This document shows, one piece after another, positions 13,701-24,273 of a stretch of DNA of 64,000 nt. A program made the translations under genes and the position numbers. The notes under the pieces were generated by a model. That model had not been told where the DNA came from. It ran no database searches and was given only the letters and a program-made list of their open reading frames with translations. The stretch is from positions 2,815,741-2,879,740 of the forward strand of contig VFFE01009084.1 in assembly GCA_008921705.1 (NCBI GenBank), in the 5' to 3' direction. The stretch comes from Burhinus oedicnemus (Eukaryota > Chordata > Aves > Charadriiformes > Burhinidae). Position 1 is the first letter of the stretch; every line of letters begins with the position of its first letter.

Positions 13701-16519
13701 AAGACTTTGTTCTACCTAATTGTGTTGTCAAATCACCTAGATGCTCTCTGCAATGAAACCAAATTTTAAGTTCTTTCAGAAGGTAAAAGCCCACCTCAAT
13801 TTAAAACTAATAAATCATAATAACAGTTAGTAGGAGTGAAAGTTCAATTTATCAGCCCTATCTTTGAGCAGAGCTAAATCGTTTAGTAGACATCTATGCT
13901 AGTCTTCAAAAGATACATGATGACATAGATGACAAGAGAAGACTGAAGAACTGGATGATTGTGGCTTGCAAAAGCTGCTTTAAATAATGAAACACTCAAG
14001 TTAAAAATGTCAGTATTTGATGAACAGAACTGTAAAGAACCACAAGAGATTGCTGCAGACCCTGAGAACATTATGTAATGTATCTTAAGCAAAAATGTCA
14101 AACACTCAAAGAACCCACCAGTGTTTCTGTCAGTCAATGCTAAGGACTTATGTATGGTCTTTGTTCACGTTCTCTCAACTGGAGAGGGTTTCTCTCAATT
14201 TAAATAGTTGGCAGTCATAATTTCTAATTTTCATAATTGCATTTGCCTTTAAATCAACTCAGCCTGAAAAACTCCTGCAAGGGACCTTGCTGGAAATCAT
14301 CAAACTTGCTGTCCTGGAGAAGAATTCTGATCCTTGTCAGCCATGGCTACAGCCCCACAGAAAATGAGCGGCAACACAGATGAATTCAGCTTAGGACTAT
14401 ATGAATGACCTGATGTTAGGTCAGAGATGGCCACTGATGTGTTTTGAATAAGAATAGATGAGAAGCTTCTGTACAGAGGTAGATCATTCTTTTTGTCTTC
14501 AGATTGCATCTTTTCAGTTCAAGATTGTACATATTCTCATACATCACAACTGTGGTCCTTGAAAATGCTATGCTTGTTTTGAAAGAAAAGGATAGAAATC
14601 TGCATTTTTTTCTGAAAATTTTAAACTGTAATACGGACAAAGCTAGCAAATTCATTTATGCAATTTATCCTGAATCCAGAGAACTTTCTGGATTTTCTGT
14701 GTACTGTACAAGTAAAATGAGAAAAAGAAAAAAGGGCTACATGAGCTGAAACTCCTTGGTACAAATGCTTGCTTTTCTGGATGACCCTAGTCTGGACAGA
14801 TAAGGTCTCTACTCTTTACACCCCAACTACACGTGATTCAAACAAGAATCTAACTCACAGATTATTTAGCACTGAGGTGTATCTTCAGGTTATTTCCAGA
14901 TAGGAATACAGATGTGTGTAGCTAAAAGATGCTGTGCATGCTGTTCCTATCTGCTGCACGCAATATTATATTGCCCTGCAAATCTGTCTATTCTAATAAA
15001 TCAGCCTGCAGATGTGTAGCAGGAGTGCCTGCTTTTGTGTGCAAAAGGCTTCTGAAGAGACCATCAGCTCACCTCTGCGGAGACACTGCCTATGCTGGAG
15101 ACTGGACCCCCCTCTTGGAGAAGTGAGTGAGTGCCTGAATGAAGGAAGGAGTGAAAGGCTGCCCGTCAGGTGGGCTCCCTTTGTGGGCAATGAGGAGCTG
15201 TGGCTGCGTGACTCACCGGCTGGCCATCATGGGAATGTCTGAGAGTAGGACGATGTCATGGGCATGCTGTGGACAGACCACAAGCCGTGCACTGTTTAGA
15301 TTCATCTGCTACTGCTTTTGGGGAAGCACGGTAAATTATGAAGGCAAGCTTAAAACAATGTGACAATTATAGACACTTATTTTAAACACAGCTGTTAGGA
15401 AGGATACAAATTTATAATTTTCATAATCATCCTTTGTTTAGGCTCAGTGTCCTGGGTCCAGCAGGCGAACACTGCAAAACTGACTAACCAACAGGAACGG
15501 AAAAAGGATCTGGTGGTGTGACAGACTCCGAGGCAGGTTAAAGCCACTGCACAAAATACTCTACCCTCCACATACAGGCTTCAAATCAGTAAAATTCCTA
15601 CTGACTAGCAAAATCAGTAGCAAGTCTTTCCATTGATTGCAGCTCACCGAGATTGAAGCCTTTTAAGAAAAATAGCATATCTACTTGTTTATGCCCTGCT
15701 GCACCCCTTTATGGGTGGGTAGGGTGGTCCGTTGCACACAATTTAGGATCACAGTCCCTCTTGCTGAGAACTGCTAGGTAGGTCCTTCCCTCATTCTCAT
15801 TCTTGTGCCCCAGGAAGACCACTCTGGAGCAAGCCTTCTCACTGCCATCCCTTTGCACAGGAATGCAACAGCATCTGAACTATTGCTGGGCATGTTTAGT
15901 CTGCCTCAGGAAAAAATCCCTTAATTAGGAATCAAACGTGAAGCTAGTGTGATAAGGACAAATCAAGTCACTGGCTTTGTCTGACCTCCACATGCCTGTT
16001 TTGCTCAGGACCTCCCAGGCTATTTGGGACAGCTACAGTTCATCTGCTTTAGAAGTAGTCACTCACATCACTTTGATTCAGCTGGCTGCAAACCACGTTT
16101 TAATTCTCTGGTGTTGTTAGCCTGTACCAGGCCCTTCTTGGCTAAGCCCCTTTGCTATAAGGCCAGACTGAATTTCTGCTCTCTAAATACAGGTGAGGCT
16201 CTGTGCTGGGCTGGCGCGTCTCTCTACAGAACTCTTATGTTACAACCTCCCTGGTGGCAAGATCAGTTCAGGCTGTGCCTGGCGTCGTGTTTGAGCCCAG
16301 GTGTTTAGCCTTTTTCTGGGGTCTGCTTCATCCCTTCTTGCATGTCCTAGCTCTTCCAGTCCTCAAGCTCCTTCCCACCTGCAGCCTACATCAGGAAGTC
16401 TTGCACATTATTACCCTGCAGGCTTACTTTCTTGAAACTGGTTTCTGTTCCACCCAAAATGGGCACGAGCTGTGCCTGCTTCCACCTGAGGCTGCTTGTA
16501 AGGCATGATGCCACACCTC

Positions 16520-16600
16520 ATCACAGGCTCACACAATAACTGAGGGTGGAGGGGACCCTCATAGGTCCTCCGGTCCAACCGCCTGCTCAGGCCAGGGTCA
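16520..16600 (-). mobile_element. CR1 LINE 3'-end remnant
   Basis: The + strand resembles the reverse complement of the avian CR1 3' end: a degraded TCACA-type tail, then GAGGGTGGAGGGGACC, a GGTCCTCCGGTCCAACC block and CCTGCTCAGGCCAGGGTCA. The element therefore lies on the minus strand with its 3' end at the low coordinate. Only about 80 bp can be followed and divergence is high, so this is an old, 5'-truncated copy. Borders are approximate. Confidence 0.75.
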
Positions 16601-17852
16601 GCGTTCAAGCATCCTGATGTAAAACACAGACAGGCACACTGCAGACTGACATTAAACACCTCTGCAGACACCTTTTGCTATTGGAGAAAAAGTGATGGAA
16701 ATGAAAGCCCAGCATTTTTCTCCCTACCTACTTTAAAAAAAAAAAAGCTTGTAATTTTCATTTCATCACCTTCCACCACAAACCTTGAAAGAGCAGCAGA
16801 CAGAGGACCTACACACATACTCCCAACCTCCAACATTGGTGTGGCTGGGAGCCCCTCCAAATTCATCACTAGAAGTAGTATTCTGCCCTTTTTTAACCCA
16901 GAGAGCCAGGATCTGCTGCGCTGTGTGCCCAGCTGGTCTTTAAACAATTGTTTACCCTGACAGTCAAGCTCAGGTACTAGTTTCTAGCACAGCAGTCTAA
17001 GGAGGGCTGGGTTTCTCTGTTTGTGACATAAAGAGCAAGGCGAAAGCAGACAGTAGAGACCCAAGTCACCCGCCCAGCATCATCCCAAGCTGTCAGAAGG
17101 GGAGACCAAGCACAGACAACATTATCTTTCAGGTTATTAAGCGGCTGCTGCAGGGGTAATCACGGACAATGTTCCTATGAGCGGTGGCTCCTCTTTCCAT
17201 AGTCTCATACCACTTCTGTCTGCTTCTCTTCCACTTATGCCGATGGGCTGGTCTGCCTGGATTATGTATAATTATGAAATCTTTAAGACATTCTTCGATG
17301 CTAATTCGAGTCAGCAGGGGCTTTATTTTACACAGACACTTTTTCCTTCAGCTTTCATAAGTCTGAGCAGCACACAGTGCAGCAGTGAAAAATCAGGATC
17401 CACCGCTGAAGTTTATTTTTGTAGAGGTTAGTATTCTTGGCATATGACATAGCCATGCTGCGAGAGTTTTCAAATACTAGCTATAATATTTACTTTGCTT
17501 TTGTGAAGAATGTGTTAGTTTAAACATGTCTTCTCCTAAGGTAAAGTGAAATAATTAAATGTATTTTCTCATTTTTGTGGTCTTTTCCACCTAATTTCCT
17601 CTGCAGCTTATTTATTTTCAGTGTACACGGGATTGTACAAAGAAACAAGCAATTGCAAGGAATAGTGTAATAAAAAATTTCAATGGATATTTTAATTGTT
17701 TTGCACACAAGATGTATTTATTTCCTTGAGGGAAAGAATAATTGCAACAGCACAGTGTGGAGATTTTCATATCTTGAAAAATATCTTGTATTTCCAAATC
17801 AGTTATTTTATGTATGCGAGGATAACTGTGAAACTGCCAAATATTCTAGTAG

Positions 17853-17892
17853 AGATTTCTGCTAGTGCAGGAAGATTTCTGCTAGTGCAGGA
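17853..17892. repeat. Perfect 20-bp tandem duplication
   Basis: The unit AGATTTCTGCTAGTGCAGGA occurs twice head to tail (17853-17872 and 17873-17892) with no mismatch. This is a simple recent slippage duplication. Confidence 0.97.
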
Positions 17893-20800
17893 AAATGGAA
17901 TTTAAGACTTTGCAAATTCACACAGCTTATTTTATTATGAGTTTTGTCAGCAACTTGAAAAGAAGCCAACTCCAACTTGCCTTAAGCATGTATTTTGTTG
18001 GATATGGCAATGGTCAATAGTGACAGACTGGCATTAGACTTTTGCCAAATGGATCCAACTTTCAGTGTGACTTAATGCAAAAAAACCAATCTTTATGGCA
18101 ATCTCTTTTGGTAGTAGTCTGAGGGGGAATGATCACCATTACCCTGGCTATACTTAGTCTGTCCTCTTTTCCCATCCAGGCTTGTAGCTCTGGAGTATCT
18201 GCAGGCTAATCTGACTGCTTCAGACACCCAGTGCCACACAGGACCCATATTGCTCCAAGATGTGAATTCATATACAGACCAAGCAGTAAGTCTCATCATA
18301 AAAGTTCTTTCGTCCCTGAAAAGCTAATCTGCTTCAGGACCGTGTGACTCCCAGTCAGAAAAGCTAGTATGATTTATCTGCTGGCATGTGTGTATAGTGC
18401 CTAATGCAACAGAGCCTTGATCGCAGTGGCAATAACGATGCATTGGGAGACGATGACTTCTTTCAGAGGAGGTGCTGGGGAAGGCGCTACAAAGATGCAT
18501 TCATGGTAGCAAATCCAAGGAGGGGGAGGCAGAAGGTTGTTTACCTAAGGTAATGTAGTGTGAGTCTGGAAACATTGAGACATGCCAGGGTTGATCATTA
18601 CAGATCCCCAAGTCACAAAGGAGGGCCACTGGTAGCAAATGGGTTTGGCAAAGCTAAGCCACTTCCTTCTAAGCCTCACATATCCGTCCAGACTTGGTCT
18701 GACTATCTGGATTTTCTTGGAAGTGAATTTAAGTGCCTACATGAATAGAGTGAGCAGGACTTGTCTTTTTGTGAAACATTATTGATGATATTTGTACTGT
18801 GGTAACACTCAGGAATGGTTGAGTCCTCGGGATATTAGTTGCAAACCATAGAGTAATTACAGATTCTGCCTGAAGGAACAAACAAGAGTCATGGTTGGAA
18901 GGTACAGTTCTGTTCAAAAAAAACCATGTAGAAATTATATTAACATCAACACGGTCTTACTCTGCAAATCTACTTCATGTATGTATTCAGAGTCATGTGT
19001 GCTATGTACTTAAGTGACATAATAAAGGTCAATCACTTCTTTCCCCTACTCTGATGCAATGAGACTAAACTGCTGTCTTTTGTTCAAAAGAAATACCTTC
19101 TAAATTAGAATCATGTTACTTGTACAAAGCTGTGGCTAAAGGTATAATTTCACCTGCAAAATATAAGGTTATTTTGCAGATTCTTGTATAGTAAGGAAAA
19201 GGAAAACAGCAGATACTGATCTCCAGCTGATTCTCCGCTTACAAGAAATTATAGACTGCTTTTCCTCCTTTAGCTCAGAAGAAGTTTAGAGCAATACTGT
19301 TGAAGCTAATGGAGCTAAACTACTGTAAAAGTGCTCTTCTGTAGTCAAAACTGGGGCTGAACACAGCATTCAACCTCGTCAAACTCTAATATTTTAACTG
19401 TGACCTCCCAACCCAGCTTTCCTTGCAGGCTAAGGCTTGCTGCCTGGTGGATCTACAAGAACACCAGGGTCACTTGCTGGTCCTGTAGCCCAATACATCG
19501 GGCATTGCTGATCCTTCAACTTGCTGCCTGGCAAACCTGGATATTGGGCACAGGGAGACACTGTGGCACTATGCTGCCTAAGGAAGGCAGAGTGATCACC
19601 TGTGCTCAGATGACTTCACCCTGAACATAATGTACATCTTCCCAGCAGCATCCTGTGAAGATCACGGCTTTGCTCTATGAGCTGGTGCACCAGACACATC
19701 CTCCATGAGACAAGAGGCTACAGTCCTGTCTCCTTCATTTGCTGAAAAAGAACTGTGGGGGTTTGAGTGCTGCCAACTTCAACAGCTCAAAAACACTGAA
19801 CTCATGGGACTGGCCCCAAAGTCATGAGACTTGAACAAAAACATATATGGCACTTTAGTTCTTGCTTTCATTTTGGTTAAAATAATGCTATTTTTGTTCT
19901 TGTTGCAGATACTGACACTCTCAAACTGGCTTCTCCCCTGTCCATTTAGCCTTTAACCCTTAAAGCAATCCTGCCATCTCATCGGACAGCAATTCAGCCT
20001 TCTGCATCCATCCTGCTCACAATCTTCCAGCCAGTTCTGCCCTTCTCAGCCTCAGCTACGCCCTTACTGCAGAGGACCCAGAGGGCTGCCTCTCTGGCAG
20101 GAGGTGTAAAAACTAAGGACCTTTCTTTACGTTTCTCTGTGTTCACCCTTCAGTCACAAACCAAAAGGGAAAGGAACAGAAACAGCATGAATTGCTTTCC
20201 CAATTCTTCTTTAAGAGAGTGGTGTGCCTGGTAGGTGGTGTGAGATACCAACTCCTGCTTCTAACTGCAAACTGTCGGTGCCTTTTCCGCAGGAGCTGGG
20301 GAGGCAGCCAGAGCAGGTTTCTCACAAGCAGTGTTACCATTTACTAGAGGATCCTCAGGAACTTTAGTGGCCACTTGGCTTGTTTCTGAAAGGCCAGCAT
20401 GTAGCTGTTTGGTGCTGGACAGATGCGCTTTTTGGCCTTTGGAAGCAGGTCATCTATGTGTGAAGAAATTTTGAGCTGAGCTTTAAACTGCAGTGGCGGT
20501 TCACTGAAGTTCTCTTTTAGCTGTTAAAACTTCTACAGCCAACTCAGCGTGTTACTGCAGCCAAACCCCAAACCAGGACCCTAACACCCAAGACCCTCGA
20601 GACTTGGGGGGAAAAAAAAAGGGTGGGGTGGGGGGGAGTGACCAAAACCAGACAAACGGACAAGAAAAGTGTGGATTTCCTTGTTAGAGGAAAAAAGAGA
20701 ACACAATGTTAGATTTGCTATGTAAATTTGTGAGGAGTCCTTGACCTCAACCAATTAATCTCGGCTAATGCTTAACATTTTTTTCAAGAATGTTTTTGAA

Positions 20801-21525
20801 CCTAGATCATTTTATGCAAGGCATCCACCTTTTTGGATATATTTCCCTTGAAGTCCCTTACCATTTGCTGTACAGTAGCCAGTAATACACCACCTTTGCC
20901 CCCTGCTTGACATGACTTAAACCCCACATTTCTTAAAAGCAACTGGCTTCTGCTATGGAATGATGCAGTTTTTGCCCTCTGTTCAACAAACCCAGCCACA
21001 CACGTAGTTGTGATCTCATTCTGGAAAACTTCTGAAGGACAGCGGTCTTGTGCAGAGCAACAATCCCGAGTACCACGTCATTTTATCTCTACTTACACAG
21101 TCCTCACCCCACCTCTCTGGTTTCAAGGTATTTTTTTGTTCCCTAAACACTGTAAAAACATTTAGCATACTCAGGATTGACAGTAATTAGCCTCGGAAGG
21201 CTGAGCAGTCCAGTTGCTGAGAATATCTTCCAAGTTAAAATAACAACAGACGTATATGTTTGCTAAGAGAGGAGGCAGTGGTCTCACAGTTAACTTCTTG
21301 GTTATCTTCAAGCTGGAGCTACTTTCAGGCTTTATCTCAGTTTTTTTTCTGAACTACCCCAGAGTTTCATTCTAGTTTAACCAGCTGTGGATTTAGAAGT
21401 CCCCAGTGCTAGTGGCATTTTCTTTTCAAACACTGGGTTTCAATTCAGAGCACTGGAGGCACAGGAGCAGAAGCCTTTAATGCCTATGTGGCTTCCTTAC
21501 ACTGTGACTATAGAAAGCTCCAAAC

Positions 21526-21578
21526 TCTCATCTATTTAAAACACCTATTTATTTTTGAGCAGTTTTAAATAGATGAGA
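21526..21578. repeat. Perfect 17-bp inverted repeat with 19-nt spacer
   Basis: The left arm TCTCATCTATTTAAAAC (21526-21542) is exactly complementary to the right arm GTTTTAAATAGATGAGA (21562-21578). The spacer is 19 nt of AT-rich sequence. Pairing stops abruptly on both sides of each arm. It lies about 0.9 kb upstream of the LTBP1 CpG island. No terminal sequence of a known transposon was recognised around it. Confidence 0.97.
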
Positions 21579-22585
21579 ACTAAAGAGGAAGAGGCCGTTG
21601 TTCTTGTAACACTGGCTCTTGCATGGAATCTTATTAATGTAAAACCCTCCTGCTCCCCGTGCCAGCTGCGTAGAGCATTTAAGAAGAAAATCTCATCAGT
21701 TTGTAGCCAGGGTCAGTGTCCTTAAAGCTCTGGAAAAGAGCAGAGGAAAACCCAGGGAGGATGACGTGAATTCCAAGCTATTGGATTTGCAAACTGTTTG
21801 ATTCTCTGCAAAACTTCCTGGAAAGAACTCAGACACATCAGCTTCTGAGTATTTTAAAAGATGTAATCTTCAGGTTATTTTGTGAACTTTGTTTTTTTTC
21901 TTTATTTACAATGTTAAAGGGTGACATTGGTAAAGATACACTGGAGAGAAATGTAGGCAGTTTTGCTTATGTATTAATTCCAAGCATACAACTGTGGTTT
22001 GTATTTTGTTCTTTAGGAATACGTACTGCTTTACAAAGAAAACCAAGAAAGAATATGGTCCCTCCTAATCCTGCTAGGATTTCTGCTAAGAGCAATCTTG
22101 AACCCATGGCCCTCACCAGGCAGAGACCGAGGAATGCGGTTACCTTTAACGTGTGTAAGTGCTTTCATTGAGTTCCTACCTACAGAGTGAAGCATGTATA
22201 TAAAGCTTTTAGGGGTTTAAAGCCTTACCTCCACCTGACATCACTGCTCTGCTCACATGGAGCCTTCTTAATCTGTTGCATTGAGCCCCACTGCAAGACA
22301 CAGGCAGCGATCAGGGTATGACCCTTTTCCAACTCCCCATTTCCACTAAAATAGAAAAGAAATGCTCAGCTACTGCAAAAGTGCAGGTACGTTACCCCAA
22401 CTGTACGGCACAGCAATGTTGTCTGTGCCACAGGCAGCATGGCAAGTTAGCGCCCATAAGTTAAAACACCTATTTCTGGGGCTTGCTTAGCGGCGCAGGG
22501 TCTGCCACAGGCTCTGATGGCCCCGCTCGGAGCCGGGACCCCCGCGGCCGCCCCGCTCCCGGTCCCCATCCCCGTCACCTGGCCC

Positions 22586-22605
22586 NNNNNNNNNNNNNNN
22601 NNNNN
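22586..22605. other. Assembly gap (20 N) in the promoter region
   Basis: Twenty Ns are flanked by CCC on the left and CCCCCGCCCC on the right. The gap at 60961-60980 also has exactly 20 Ns, so the length is probably a placeholder. Sequence is missing or collapsed at a C-rich run inside the CpG island, and open frames that read through it are not reliable. Confidence 0.99.
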
Positions 22606-22870
22606 CCCCCGCCCCCTCCCCTGCCGCACACACTCGCTCCGGAGAAACGCTTAAAAAGAGGGTGGGTTTTTTTCAGCCCGGACTGGCTTAAGGACCGTTT
22701 CTTATACGCGCCCGCAGACCCCTGGCAGCTCCGGCAACCGAAACATCTGCTCTCCATTGCGACCACCCCCCTCCAGCAAACACCCTTCCCCTGCTGCTGC
22801 TCCTCCTCCTCCTCCCTTCCCGCTCCGGCTCGCAGCTCGGCTCGCACCCGCCGCTTCCTTTCTTCCAACG

Positions 22871-22906
22871 ATGTTTTCCTGCTCCACGGGGCGACGTGTT
22901 TGCTGA
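22871..22906 (+). other. Candidate uORF in the LTBP1L 5' leader
   Basis: An ATG at 22871 opens an 11-codon frame ending in TGA at 22904-22906, 222 nt before the LTBP1 start codon. It is a real upstream ORF only if transcription begins before 22871, which is plausible given the island but not shown. The ATG follows CCAACG, which places A at -3, a favourable context. It ends well before the main start, so it would allow reinitiation. Confidence 0.4.
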
Positions 22907-23128
22907 ACTTTTCTAACAGTTTGGGGGGCGGGTGGAGGGAACCTGAGGCTTTTTTCCCCTTTCCCCCGCCCCGGATCAGGTTGGGGGGGGGGCAGCGAGC
23001 GGAGGAAGGATCCGGCACCGGTGGGCGCAGGGCGCGGGTGGCACGTACGGACGTCCTTGGGAGGAGAGGAAACCCCTGGCACCGGGGATCCGCGAAGTTC
23101 GCCGGCTGCCGGGGCTCCCGCTGTGGAA

Positions 23129-23592
23129 ATGGCTCAGATCAGATGGGGCTTCCCCCTCCTTCTCCTCCTCGCTGCCTGTGCACTTTTGTCACCAGCGCTC
23201 GCTGCCTCCGAAAAGGGCAGGCTGAGGAGGATCACGTACGTCCTGCAGCCCGGCCGGGCAGGCTCCTCCGGTAGCCGGCATCAGCGCCCGACCCTCCTCG
23301 GGGGGGAGCAGCAGCAGCGCACGTTTAACGTACAGCTGAACACGCGCTACAGCGGCGGCGGCGGCACCGGCACCCTGGAGCGGACCCGACGGATGAGCAA
23401 GCCGGCCGGCGCGGGCGTCCAGCTCCGCTTGGGCCCCGCCGGGCAGGTCCACCCCAACTCCGCCGCTCACGCCGCCTCTTTCGCCAAGCCGGCCCGCTTC
23501 GGCCCGCGGCCCAAGCCGCCGCCGGGCCCCCACGGCAACAGCAGCGCCGGCCTGCCCCTCCGCCAGAAGCACCAGCTGCCGCCGCTGCCGGG
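23129..23592 (+). CDS. LTBP1: LTBP1 long form, exon 1 coding part (residues 1-154 plus split codon)
   Basis: This exon encodes the N-terminus of latent TGF-beta binding protein 1, a secreted matrix protein that holds the latent TGF-beta complex in the extracellular matrix. The start ATG has G at -3 and G at +4 and opens a classic signal peptide: MAQIRWG, a Leu/Ala core at residues 8-24, and likely cleavage after Ala25 or Ala26. Next comes GRLRRITYV (30-38), which closely matches the human long form, then RTFNVQLNTRYS (64-75) and ERTRRMSKP (84-92), both also recognisable in human LTBP1. The rest is basic and rich in Pro, Gly and Gln, with no cysteine after the signal peptide. The exon ends at a consensus donor, GG|GTAAGG, leaving two bases of a Gly codon (phase 2). 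The frame is open upstream to a GTG at 23021 but has no upstream ATG, and the signal peptide supports 23129. The 5' UTR border is unknown. Confidence 0.95.
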
Positions 23593-24202
23593 GTAAGGCT
23601 CCCTCCCGCACGCCGTGCCCCGCACGACCCCCGCTCCCCAGCACGGCTGAGGCGACGGTGGTGCTGCCCGCCCGCCTGCAGCCTTCCTCCCCCCGAGCAC
23701 CTTCGTCACGGCCGTTGTCGCCTCCCCTCGGGGAAGGGGTAGGGGCAGGGGGCCGGGGGAGCCCGCGCCGAGCCAGCTCTCCCCCCACCACCCAGGAGCC
23801 CGCGGTGGGCGCCGCGCCCGGGCTGAGGCGTCGAGTGCGCGAGGAGCCCCGCAGCCGCCCTCCTCTCGGCCCTCCCGCTGGGGCGGCGGGGGTGGCCCCG
23901 GCCCTGCCAGGAGCGAGCCGCGGCCCCCGCTTTTGTCGTTTGCGTCCCTCGAAGCAGTGCGCGGGGTGCCCATCCGTCCCCGGCTCTCTCCGGGAGGCGC
24001 CAGCTCGCCTTTCCAGTCAGCCGGCGCCGGGCGAGGAGTTTCCTCAAACGCTCTTCGGGACGTTTAATTCTTCCCGCCTTTTCTCTCCCCGGCCCAGCGC
24101 CCGCCCCGCGGCCCGGCTGGGGATGTGGAGCGGGGCCGTGCGCCACCGCGGCGCCGGGGGGGGGCCCCGCCGGACCCTCCTCCTTCTTTGCTGTTCCCAC
24201 AG
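23593..24202 (+). other. LTBP1: LTBP1 intron 1 (610 bp, phase 2)
   Basis: The intron begins GTAAGG and ends CTGTTCCCACAG behind a pyrimidine-rich tract. It is very GC-rich and lies wholly inside the CpG island. Open frames of about 200 codons on both strands reflect the scarcity of stop codons in CpG-rich DNA rather than genes. Confidence 0.93.
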
Positions 24203-24273
24203 GGTCAATGTCTGCGGGGGGCAGTGCTGCCACGGCTGGAGCAAGGCCACGGGCTCCCAGAGGTGCATTAAAC
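24203..24273 (+). CDS. LTBP1: LTBP1 exon 2: four-cysteine N-terminal module
   Basis: This 71-bp exon contributes one base to a Gly codon, then 23 codons, then one base of the next codon (phase 2 in, phase 1 out). It reads VNVCGGQCCHGWSKATGSQ followed by RCIK (residues 156-178), nearly the same as the human sequence. The spacing C-GGQ-CC-HGW-x(8)-C (Cys159, 163, 164 and 176) resembles the four-cysteine unique N-terminal module of fibrillins that sits before their first EGF domain, as expected for the LTBP/fibrillin superfamily. Splice sites are CCCACAG|GGTC and AAAC|GTGAGT. It lies 610 bp after exon 1. Confidence 0.95.

Larger units (their letters stand above)
1615..16519. other. Upstream intergenic region, no gene recognised
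   Basis: This long AT-rich stretch contains only short spurious open frames. Locally GC-richer blocks lie near 7380-7640, 9490-9660 and 15010-15250. I found no frame in them with family similarity and exon-like splice borders. Small tandem repeats inside it are listed separately. TTC27 is the expected upstream neighbour in other vertebrates, but I could not recognise any of its exons here. Confidence 0.5.
16601..22485. other. Proximal upstream region, no gene recognised
   Basis: No exon was recognised between the CR1 remnant and the CpG island. A TATA-like TATATAAAG lies near 22198, about 930 bp before the LTBP1 start codon. It is outside the CpG island and is not a convincing promoter on its own. 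A 20-bp duplication and a 17-bp inverted repeat in this stretch are listed separately. Confidence 0.5.

Noticed and set aside
22194..22206. TATATAAAG as the LTBP1 TATA box
   Set aside because: It lies about 280 bp before the CpG island and 930 bp before the start codon, and AT-rich intergenic DNA contains many such matches.
1..22485. 3' exons of the expected upstream neighbour TTC27
   Set aside because: No open frame here resembles a TPR-protein exon with splice borders. If TTC27 is the neighbour, it ends before this window.
23021..23128. N-terminal extension of LTBP1 from a GTG at 23021
   Set aside because: No in-frame ATG exists upstream. The extension would bury the signal peptide, and the ATG at 23129 has a good context.
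22483..23274. 263-codon + strand ORF across the gap
   Set aside because: It reads through 20 placeholder Ns and a different frame of exon 1, with no conserved content.
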